Source: Cyanobacteria bacterium M_surface_7_m2_040
Lineage (GTDB): Bacteria; Cyanobacteriota; Cyanobacteriia; PCC-6307; Cyanobiaceae
Assembly (NCBI GenBank): GCA_016882555.1
Contig: VGPQ01000004.1
Coordinates: 1 to 15,521, forward strand
DNA length: 15,521 nucleotides
Reading direction: 5' to 3'
Shown here piece after piece: positions 5,349-11,594 of the stretch. Within the stretch, counting starts at the first letter, position 1, and every line of letters begins with the position of its first letter. A model generated the notes under the pieces. That model did not search any database and was not told the DNA's origin. It saw only the letters and a program-made list of their open reading frames with translations. The position numbers were made by a program, and so were the translations under genes.

Positions 5349-6536
5349 ATGCCTCCACCGGTGACGGTGCTGCACACGGCCGACTGGCAGATCGGCAAGC
5401 CCTACGGGCGCGTCAGCGACCCCGACAAGCGCAGCCGCCTGCGCCAGCTCCGTCTGGATGCGATCGCACGCATCGCCGAACTGGCCGCCAGCCGGGCCGC
5501 CAGCGCCGTGGTGGTGGCGGGCGATCTGTTTGATTCGCCCACCCCGGCCGCCAGCGAGGTGAGCGCAGTTTGCGCCGCGATTGGCGGCATCGGCTGCCCC
5601 ACCCTGGTGATCCCCGGCAACCACGACCACGGCGGACCGGGCAGCATCTGGCAGAGCCCGCTGTTTGCCGAGGAGCAGGCGCGGCGCGCACCCCAGCTGC
5701 AGGTGCTGCAGCATCCCCAGCCGCTGGAGCTCGAGGCGCTGGTGGTGCTGCCCTGCGGCCTGCAGCAACGGCATGAAAGCCAGGACCCCTGCGCCTGGCT
5801 GGCGGCGCTTGATTGGGCCAGCATGCCGGCCGCCAAAGCGCGCCTGGTGCTGGCCCATGGCGGTGTGAGCGGCTTTGCCGGTAGCGATCTCGACGACGAG
5901 AACCCCAGCGGCCCGGTCAACCTGATCAACCTCAAGGCCCCCTGGCTGGGCGAGATCGATTACCTGGCCCTGGGCGACTGGCACGGCTGCAAGCAGGTGC
6001 ACCCCAAGGCCTGGTACAGCGGCACGCCTGAACCCGATCGCTTTGCCCGCAGCGCTGAGTACCGCAGCGGCCAGGTGCTGGAGGTGCAGCTGCAACGGGG
6101 CCAGCCGCCCAAGGTCACCCCCCACGGCACGGGACAGTGCGGCTGGCATGACCTGCAGATGACCCTGAGCGGCGACGCCGATCTGCCCCGGCTGGAGCGC
6201 CAGATCGATCAGCTGCTGGCCGATCGGGTGGGGCTGGATCTGCTGCTGCTCGAGCTCGACGGATGCCTGAGCCTGCGTGCTCACCAGCAGCTCGAAGCCC
6301 TGCTGCAGCGCTGGGAGGCCCAGCTGCTGCGGCTGAAGCGTCGCGGCAGCGTGGGGATCAGTGCCGACGACCAGGAGCTGCAGGCCCTGGCCGATCTGGC
6401 CGAGGCTCCGCTGGTGGCAGCCGTGGTGCGGGATCTGCAGCAGCAGCTGGCCGCCGCCACCGAGCCCGCCCAGCGGGAGCTGCTGGCGGCGGCCCTGCTG
6501 GAGCTGCACCGAAGCGTGCAGACCCCATGCGCCTGA
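5349..6536 (+). CDS. SbcD/Mre11-like DNA repair nuclease (metallophosphoesterase)
   Basis: This is a predicted two-metal nuclease subunit that pairs with the SbcC-like ATPase encoded next to it and processes DNA ends or hairpins. Counting from the ATG at 5349, the protein has 395 residues. The phosphoesterase motifs are in order: TADWQ (Asp12), GDLFD, GNHDHGG, LAHGG and LGDWHG. Motif I has Gln14 where SbcD and Mre11 usually have His. The C-terminal third is Leu/Gln-rich and probably binds the ATPase. An upstream in-frame GTG at 5325 and a GTG at 5361 are alternative starts. Homologues usually begin a few residues before LHTADWQ, which favours 5349 or 5361. The last ten bases overlap the start of the ATPase gene. 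Confidence 0.9.
   Translation: MPPPVTVLHTADWQIGKPYGRVSDPDKRSRLRQLRLDAIARIAELAASRAASAVVVAGDLFDSPTPAASEVSAVCAAIGGIGCPTLVIPGNHDHGGPGSIWQSPLFAEEQARRAPQLQVLQHPQPLELEALVVLPCGLQQRHESQDPCAWLAALDWASMPAAKARLVLAHGGVSGFAGSDLDDENPSGPVNLINLKAPWLGEIDYLALGDWHGCKQVHPKAWYSGTPEPDRFARSAEYRSGQVLEVQLQRGQPPKVTPHGTGQCGWHDLQMTLSGDADLPRLERQIDQLLADRVGLDLLLLELDGCLSLRAHQQLEALLQRWEAQLLRLKRRGSVGISADDQELQALADLAEAPLVAAVVRDLQQQLAAATEPAQRELLAAALLELHRSVQTPCA
5460..5467. repeat. HIP1 octamer GCGATCGC
   Basis: Exact HIP1 palindrome within the SbcD-like gene, 428 bp after the previous copy. Confidence 0.85.
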
Positions 6537-9367
6537 TCGCGGCCCGGCTGGAGCGGGTGCGGCAGCACCGGTTGCTGGAGCTGCGCTTCGACGCGGGGTT
6601 CACCCTGATCGCCGGCGCCAACGAAACCGGCAAGAGCACGGTGGTCGAAGCCCTGCACAAGGCCCTGTTCCTCAAGGCCACAGCCACGGGGCGGGGGGTT
6701 GAGGAGCTGCGCTCGCTCACCCATGGCGGGTTGCCCGAGGTGGAACTGCGCTTTGCGGCGGCCGGTGGCGAATGGCTGCTGCGCAAACGCTTTGCCGGCA
6801 GCGGCGGCACCTGCCAGCTCAGCTCAGCCGAGGGCGGCACGCTGCTGGGCCAGGCCGCCGAAACCCAGCTGGCGGCGCTGCTGCAGGTGAGTGGCCCGGT
6901 CGAGGGCCGGCGCATCGCCCAGCTGCCGCTGCGCTGGGCCCACCTGTGGGTGCGCCAGGGCGAAGCCGGCAGCGATCCGCTGGCCAGCGGTGGCGAGGCC
7001 TACGACCTGCCAGCCCTTGTGCAGCAGCTGCAGCAGCGCGGCGCCAGCGATGCCGCCCTGAGCGCCACGGCGGCGGCGCTCGAATCACCGCACGATCGCC
7101 AGGTGCAGCAGCAGCTGCAGCAGCAACGGGAGCTGCAGCTCACGGCCACCGGCAAGGTGCGCGCCGGCTCACCCCTGGCCCAGGCGCAGCAACGGGAAAG
7201 CGAGGCCCGCACCGCCCTGAGCCTGGGCGAGCAGCGGCTGCAGCAGCAATGGGAGCTGCAGCTCACGGCCACCGGCAAGGTGCGCGCCGGCTCACCCCTG
7301 GCCCAGGCGCAGCAACGGGAAAGCGAGGCCCGCACCGCCCTGAGCCTGGGCGAGCAGCGGCTGGCCGAACTTGAGGCAGCGATGGAGGAGCTGCGCCAGA
7401 TCGGGCTTCGCCTGGCGGCCATCGACGAGCAGGAGCGGCCCGCCCTGCTGCACCAGGGCCAGCTGCGCAATCAGATCCAGTTGCTGCAGGCCGAGCACGA
7501 GCCGCTGCAGCAACGCCAGCAGCAACTGCAGGCCGCTGTGCAGCAGCTGCAGGGACTGCAGCTGCAACGGCAGGCCGATCAACAGCAGCTGCAGCAGATT
7601 GAGCAGCTGCTCAGCCAGCAGCAAAACCAGCAGCAGCAGCTCAGCACGGGGCTGCTGACGCTGCAGCAGCAGGGCGCCAGCCTGGAGCAGCAGCAGCAGC
7701 GCCTGCTGGTGCGCCAAGAGATCGTGGGGGCGCAGCGCGATCTGGCGGCGCTGGCCCGCGAAGAACAGCAGCTGCGCAGCCACAAGAGCCAGTTCGATGC
7801 CCTGCAGCAGCAGGCCCAGGGGATCAAGCAGCAGCTGGACGCCCTGCCGGCCATCGACCCGCAGCAGGTGCGGCAGCTGCGCCAGGCGGAGCAGGCCCTG
7901 GCCCATGCCCAGGCCCGCTGCCAGGGCATGGCCACCCGCCTGTCGCTGCTGCGTGCCGATCAGCCGGTGCAGCTGGCCGGGCAGCCCCTGCAGGAGGGAG
8001 CTGACCAACTGCTCGAGCAGCCGACCGTGCTGCAGATCGGCGCCGGCACCCAGCTGCAGATCAGCCCCGGCGGCGGTGAGGCCATGGGCGATGCGCGGGA
8101 GCGGCGGCTGCAGGCCGAAGCGCAGCTGCGCCAGCTGCAGACCCAGCTGGCGCAGGACAGCAGCGAGGCGGCCGACGCCCTGGCCCAGCGGCGCCAGGCC
8201 CTGGAGAGCGAACTGGCCAACCTGCGCAAGGCGGCCCAGGCCATTCCCTGGGCCCGGCTTGATGCCCAGCTGGCCGAGCTGGCACCGCGGCGGCAGCGGT
8301 TGCTGGCCGCCCTGCAGCGGCTGGGGTCAGAGCCGGCGGCCGCCGACGCCGATGCCGATCCTTCGGCCCTGGATGCCGAGCAGGACACGCTCAGGGCGAC
8401 CAGCCAGCGCCTGGGCCAGGAGCGCGCCCAAATCGAGCAGCTGCGCCAAAGCGAGCAGCAGCAGCTCGAGGCCCTGGCCCGGCAGCAGGCCCAGCACCAG
8501 GCCGAAGCCGCCCGCCTGAGCGGTGGCCTGGCCGCCGCCCAGCAACAGCTGGCACAGCTGCAGGGGCAGCACGGCAATGCCGAGCAGCTGGCCGCTGCCC
8601 TGGCCCAGCTGGACACCCAGCTGCAGAGCAGCCGCAGCCGCATCGAAGCGGTGCAGCAGCAGCTGGGGGCCAACCCCCTGGCCGGGGGCCAGGCACCCGC
8701 AGCGCGCCTGCAGCAGCTCGAGCAGGAAAAGGACACCCTGCTCACCCGCCGCGGCCAGCAGGAGCAGCTGTGCCGCAGCCTTGGCGCCCACGATCCTGTG
8801 GCGGCGGTGGAGCAGCTGCAGGCCGCCTGGGAGCAGGCCCAGGCCGAGCGGCTGCGTCTCGAGCAGCGCACCGCGGCCCTGAACCTGGTACTGGAGGCCT
8901 TCCACCGCGCCCAGCAGCAGGCCGCCAGCCAGTACTGCCTGCCGCTGCAGGCGGCTCTGCAGGGCTATCTCGATGCCCTGGGGCTGCCCGCGGCCGGCGC
9001 CGCCCAGATGGGCTACGACCCCCAGCAGGGCTTCGGCGATCTGCAGCTGCAGCAGGGCAACCAGAGCTTCGCCTTCGCCCAGCTGAGCGGAGGCATGCGC
9101 GAACAGCTGGCGGCGGCCCTGCGCCTCGCCCTGGCCGAGGTGCTGCAAACGGGCCACAACGGCTGCCTGCCACTGGTATTCGACGATGCCTTCAGCAACT
9201 CCGATCCGCAGCGGCGTCAGGGGGTGCGGCGCATGCTGCAGCGAGGCGTCGAGCGGGGCCTGCAGATCGTGATGTTCAGCTGCACCCCCGACGATTTCGC
9301 CCCCCTGGCCCTGCAGCCCGGCCAACGGCTGGCGTTGGGCGCAGGCGGCGCTGAGCAGGGGGCATGA
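6527..9367 (+). CDS. SbcC/YhaN-like ATPase with long Gln-rich coiled coil
   Basis: This is the SMC/Rad50-type partner of the upstream nuclease, 946 residues long. The N-terminal ATPase half has Walker A GANETGKST at 30-38. A long Gln-, Leu- and Ala-rich coiled coil follows. A short beta-rich segment sits at the tip (about 475-520), and a returning coiled coil leads to the C-terminal half. That half has signature LSGGMREQ near 852 and Walker B LPLVFDDAFSNSD near 880-893. No CxxC zinc hook is present at the tip, unlike classical SbcC/Rad50. The beta insert resembles hookless YhaN-type ATPases. The ATG at 6527 is chosen because homology begins there and it overlaps the sbcD-like stop; the open frame upstream is a shadow. 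A 41-residue tandem duplication lies at about 197-278. Confidence 0.92.
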   Translation: MRLIAARLERVRQHRLLELRFDAGFTLIAGANETGKSTVVEALHKALFLKATATGRGVEELRSLTHGGLPEVELRFAAAGGEWLLRKRFAGSGGTCQLSSAEGGTLLGQAAETQLAALLQVSGPVEGRRIAQLPLRWAHLWVRQGEAGSDPLASGGEAYDLPALVQQLQQRGASDAALSATAAALESPHDRQVQQQLQQQRELQLTATGKVRAGSPLAQAQQRESEARTALSLGEQRLQQQWELQLTATGKVRAGSPLAQAQQRESEARTALSLGEQRLAELEAAMEELRQIGLRLAAIDEQERPALLHQGQLRNQIQLLQAEHEPLQQRQQQLQAAVQQLQGLQLQRQADQQQLQQIEQLLSQQQNQQQQLSTGLLTLQQQGASLEQQQQRLLVRQEIVGAQRDLAALAREEQQLRSHKSQFDALQQQAQGIKQQLDALPAIDPQQVRQLRQAEQALAHAQARCQGMATRLSLLRADQPVQLAGQPLQEGADQLLEQPTVLQIGAGTQLQISPGGGEAMGDARERRLQAEAQLRQLQTQLAQDSSEAADALAQRRQALESELANLRKAAQAIPWARLDAQLAELAPRRQRLLAALQRLGSEPAAADADADPSALDAEQDTLRATSQRLGQERAQIEQLRQSEQQQLEALARQQAQHQAEAARLSGGLAAAQQQLAQLQGQHGNAEQLAAALAQLDTQLQSSRSRIEAVQQQLGANPLAGGQAPAARLQQLEQEKDTLLTRRGQQEQLCRSLGAHDPVAAVEQLQAAWEQAQAERLRLEQRTAALNLVLEAFHRAQQQAASQYCLPLQAALQGYLDALGLPAAGAAQMGYDPQQGFGDLQLQQGNQSFAFAQLSGGMREQLAAALRLALAEVLQTGHNGCLPLVFDDAFSNSDPQRRQGVRRMLQRGVERGLQIVMFSCTPDDFAPLALQPGQRLALGAGGAEQGA
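7115..7360 (+). repeat. 123-bp tandem duplication inside the SbcC-like gene
   Basis: The unit at 7115-7237 is repeated directly at 7238-7360. By eye the two copies differ only at C7127/T7250, which changes CGG (Arg) to TGG (Trp). The unit is 41 codons, so the frame is kept. The near-identity marks a recent event or an assembly artefact. Both copies lie in the first arm of the coiled coil. Confidence 0.95.
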
Positions 9368-9867
9368 GCAGCACACCCGAGCAGGCCGATCACCAGCTGC
9401 GCCCGTTTCAGCAGGCCGACCTGCCGCAGCTGCTGCGCGTCTATGGCGAGGCCGTGCGCAGCCAGTGCCCGGGGCTCTACAGCCCGCAGCAGGTGCAGGC
9501 CTGGGCCCGGCATCCGCTGCAACACAGCGCGGTGGCGGCGGCGATCGAACGGGGCTGGTGTCTGGTCAATCCGGTGCTGCCCAGCGCCGCGGCGATCGCC
9601 GCCTTTGGCGTGCTCGAGCCGCTCGATCGCCTGTCGCTGCTGTACTGCGAGGGGCGCTGGAGCCGCCAGGGCCGCGCCAACGCCCTGCTTGCGGCCCTCG
9701 AGGAGCACGCCCGCAGCCAGGGGGTGCCGCGGCTGCGCACCGAAGCCAGCCAGCTGTCGCGGCCATTGCTGTTGCGCCGCGGCTGGCAGATCGACGCCGA
9801 GGAGACCGTGCTGTTTGCCGGCGTCAGCTTCGTGCGATGGCGCATGGCCAAACCGCTGCAGAATTAA
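9364..9867 (+). CDS. GNAT family N-acetyltransferase
   Basis: This is a 167-residue predicted acyl-CoA-dependent acyltransferase; the substrate is unknown. The opening LRPFQQADLPQLLRVYGEAV (12-31) is the typical first strand and helix of the fold. The CoA pyrophosphate loop is RQGRAN at 101-106, following a short beta strand LSLLYCEGRW, and a helix ALLAALEEHAR comes next. The closing LLLRRGWQID matches the family's FYxRxGF-type end. The ATG overlaps the ATPase stop by four bases (ATGA), and a purine-rich AGGGGG lies just before it, so it is translated with the operon. Whether it modifies a repair protein or is simply carried along cannot be told. Confidence 0.85.
   Translation: MSSTPEQADHQLRPFQQADLPQLLRVYGEAVRSQCPGLYSPQQVQAWARHPLQHSAVAAAIERGWCLVNPVLPSAAAIAAFGVLEPLDRLSLLYCEGRWSRQGRANALLAALEEHARSQGVPRLRTEASQLSRPLLLRRGWQIDAEETVLFAGVSFVRWRMAKPLQN
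9592..9599. repeat. HIP1 octamer GCGATCGC
   Basis: Exact HIP1 palindrome within the GNAT gene. Confidence 0.85.
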
Positions 9868-9896
9868 GCCGTTGAACGCCCCCCTGATGGGCCCCG

Positions 9897-10427
9897 ATGG
9901 CCGAAGCCCAGCTGCAGCAGTTTCTGGCCAAGGTGGCGGCGCTCAATGCCTTCGTGGCCCTCAGCGAGGCCAACCCCGCCGTGCGCCTGGCCCTGGCCGC
10001 CTGCAGCAGCCACCACGAAGTGGTGGCCCTGGCCCGCAGCCACGGCTTTGCGATCGGCCGGCGCTGGGGCGAGGACGAGGGCGCAGCCACGGGCGACGCC
10101 AACCTGCTGAGCGGCGCCCTGCCGCCACCAGGCCAGGAGAGCTCCACGGTGCTGCTGGACACCCCCAGCTGCCGGCTGCTGCGCATCCACTCCCATCGGG
10201 CCGCCAGTCCGGCAGGGTTCTGGTACGACCAGGGCGAGCACGAGTGGGTGCTGTTGCTGCAGGGCAGCGCCCTGCTGCGCTTTGAGGCTGAAGCCCAGCC
10301 GCGGACCCTCAGCCGCGGCGATCAGCTGCTGATCCCCGCCGGAGCGCGGCATCGTGTCGAGGCTACGGATCCTGATCCCGGAACAATCTGGCTGGCCCTG
10401 TTCTGGAGCGTTGGCGAGGCAGGTTGA
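9897..10427 (+). CDS. Nif11-type domain fused to a cupin domain
   Basis: The product has 176 residues in two parts. Residues 1-62 are a Nif11-like helical domain (LQQFLAKVAALNAFV, then EVVALARSHGFAIG). This domain is found in nitrogen-fixation-associated proteins and as leader peptides of ribosomal peptide products in cyanobacteria. Residues 85-172 form a cupin barrel with IHSHRA, the stretch WYDQGEHEWVLLLQG, SRGDQLLIPAGARHRVE and a closing WLALFW. His98, His100, Glu116 and His152 are candidate metal ligands. It is a complete fusion, not a peptide precursor, since no GG cleavage site and core follow the Nif11 part. The start ATG is 29 bp after the GNAT stop, so it may belong to that operon. 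The last 65 bases overlap the convergent PsiE-like gene. Confidence 0.85.
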   Translation: MAEAQLQQFLAKVAALNAFVALSEANPAVRLALAACSSHHEVVALARSHGFAIGRRWGEDEGAATGDANLLSGALPPPGQESSTVLLDTPSCRLLRIHSHRAASPAGFWYDQGEHEWVLLLQGSALLRFEAEAQPRTLSRGDQLLIPAGARHRVEATDPDPGTIWLALFWSVGEAG

Positions 10428-10839
10428 CCGCCTTCACCAACCAGTAGGCCGCCGCCAGCGCCAGCACCGCCAGCCCCAGTCCGGCCAGCAGCTGCGGTTT
10501 GCTCTCGGCGCCGGGGGGCAGCACGATCACCTTTCGGGCCACGGCGGTCATCGCCGTGATCAGCACCAGCTCGATCTGCACCACATGGCGGCGCAGGTAG
10601 GAGGTGATGTTCTGCAGCACCTCCAGGGCGATCAGGATGTTGAGCAGATCGCCCAACACCTTGATCAACTTCTCGGAGACCCAGGCGGTCTGGAGATTGC
10701 CCAGGGCCCAGATCACCTGGCCGACCAGCTGGGCCGAGGCCGCCACCATCACCAGCAGCAGCAGCAGCCCCAGCAGCTTGGCGAGCAGCTGCTCGCTGTG
10801 ATCGATCAGGGCGAGATAGCGGTTGTCGTCAAACAGCAT
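10363..10839 (-). CDS. PsiE-like (phosphate-starvation-inducible E family) membrane protein
   Basis: This is a 158-residue integral membrane protein of the PsiE family, whose molecular role is unknown. Hydrophobic helices are seen at about 20-46, 60-80, 86-102 and 114-138. The family core LIALEVLQNITSYLRRHVVQIELVLITAMTAVARKVI, broken here by no gap, lies between about 70 and 106. The His-Val-Val-Gln segment and ARKVI are typical. Whether phosphate controls it cannot be judged, as I saw no Pho box. The polar tail after AVNLPRQRSR is encoded antisense to the end of the Nif11-cupin gene and looks like run-on past the family's normal end. The start ATG at 10839 is 14 bp from the stop of the next minus-strand gene. 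Confidence 0.85.
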   Translation of the reverse strand: MLFDDNRYLALIDHSEQLLAKLLGLLLLLVMVAASAQLVGQVIWALGNLQTAWVSEKLIKVLGDLLNILIALEVLQNITSYLRRHVVQIELVLITAMTAVARKVIVLPPGAESKPQLLAGLGLAVLALAAAYWLVKAVNLPRQRSRTGPARLFRDQDP

Positions 10840-10853
10840 CGACCGTCAGCGCC

Positions 10854-11114
10854 TCAGTTGCCGAAGGGGGTGTAACTGGGCTTGGCCGGGGTGTCGCTGG
10901 GGGGGTTGACCAGCTGGGTGTCGCAGGTGATGGCACCGGTTTGCGCATCGGTGACGCAGTTCTTGGGCTCCACCTTGGTCTGGCTGCCAACGTTGCTGCC
11001 AGGACCCAGCATGTATTGCTGCGACTGGGCGACGCTGTGGCGCGGCGAAACGGCCGCTGCCGTAGCAGCAAGCGCCAGCAGAAGCGACACAACAACCGAT
11101 CGATGCCCTGACAT
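10854..11114 (-). CDS. Small secreted protein, conserved hypothetical
   Basis: From the ATG at 11114 the product has 86 residues. A signal peptide is clear: MSGHR, a hydrophobic core VVVSLLLALAATAAA, and probable cleavage after SVA at about 29. The mature part of about 57 residues is polar, with GPGSNVG, two cysteines in NCVTDAQTGAITCDT that could form one disulfide, and a Pro-rich end PAKPSYTPFGN. I recall similar short proteins in other picocyanobacteria but know no function. The frame is open further upstream, but that part is Arg/Gly-rich and lacks coding character, so the ATG before the signal peptide is the better start. The PsiE-like gene follows 14 bp downstream. Confidence 0.72.
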   Translation of the reverse strand: MSGHRSVVVSLLLALAATAAAVSPRHSVAQSQQYMLGPGSNVGSQTKVEPKNCVTDAQTGAITCDTQLVNPPSDTPAKPSYTPFGN

Positions 11115-11179
11115 CACGGCCTTCAGCAAGGTGCCCCCACTATGGCGAAGGCTGCGGCGATTGGCTGAGCCAGCGGCCC

Positions 11180-11527
11180 TCAGCCCGGCTGCTCCTGGCG
11201 GATCTCCTGCAGCAGCAGATCGAGTTGCTCGAGCGACCCACTGAGCGCGCTCGGCAGACTCGCTCCCTCCCCCAATTGATTGAGCACAGCGGCCTGATCT
11301 TCGCCGTGCCACTCGGCCTCGATGGCGCACAGCTGGGCCACCAGCTCGCTGAGGCCACCACGGCTGTAGGTGCGGTGCAGGACATCCACCAACACCGGCA
11401 TGCGCACCGAGCCGGCCCGCAAAGAGCGGCGCAGGTCGGCCTGGGTGCGCCCGGCATGGCGCAACCAGTCCTTGAGAAAGGACTGCAGGTCTTCGAGCTG
11501 GTCGGGCGTCAGTGTGGTCATCGCCAT
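11180..11527 (-). CDS. Small helical protein downstream of the sigma factor, hypothetical
   Basis: I do not recognise a named family. From the ATG at 11527 the product has 115 residues; the ATG two codons later (11521) gives 113. It looks all-helical and soluble: TPDQLEDLQSFLKDWLRHAGR, then QADLRRSLRAG, a helix VLVDVLHRTYSRGGLSELVAQLCAIEAEW, and a Leu-rich end. The middle is reminiscent of small helix-turn-helix or protein-binding domains, but no diagnostic residue proves that. It starts 67 bp after the sigma factor gene on the same strand and could be cotranscribed. That makes an accessory or anti-sigma-like role an idea only, without direct evidence. Confidence 0.6.
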   Translation of the reverse strand: MAMTTLTPDQLEDLQSFLKDWLRHAGRTQADLRRSLRAGSVRMPVLVDVLHRTYSRGGLSELVAQLCAIEAEWHGEDQAAVLNQLGEGASLPSALSGSLEQLDLLLQEIRQEQPG

Positions 11528-11594
11528 GACAGGCCCGGGGCTGCGACAGCGCCCAGACGCAAGCGCCGAGAAGAGCAATTCTCAGGCTAAGCGG

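Noticed and set aside
5298..6509. Minus-strand frame of 403 codons opposite the SbcD-like gene
   Set aside because: It is Gln/Leu/Gly-rich low-complexity sequence with no motif. The plus strand has all the phosphoesterase motifs.
6263..6526. 88 codons upstream of the SbcC-like start in the same frame
   Set aside because: They are Ala/Gly/Arg-rich and overlap the SbcD-like gene; the ATPase family sequence begins at the ATG at 6527.
7115..7360. The direct repeat as a CRISPR-like or mobile-element repeat
   Set aside because: The two copies are immediately adjacent, in frame, within coiled-coil coding sequence and without spacers, so a simple tandem duplication explains them.
7292..9376. Several long Leu- or Ser/Cys-rich minus-strand frames opposite the SbcC-like gene
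   Set aside because: They are complements of CAG/CTG-rich coding sequence (Gln codons read back as Leu) and have no domain features.
11115..11330. N-terminal extension of the small secreted protein
   Set aside because: Its Arg/Ala/Gly-rich sequence would bury the signal peptide, and it overlaps the neighbouring small gene.
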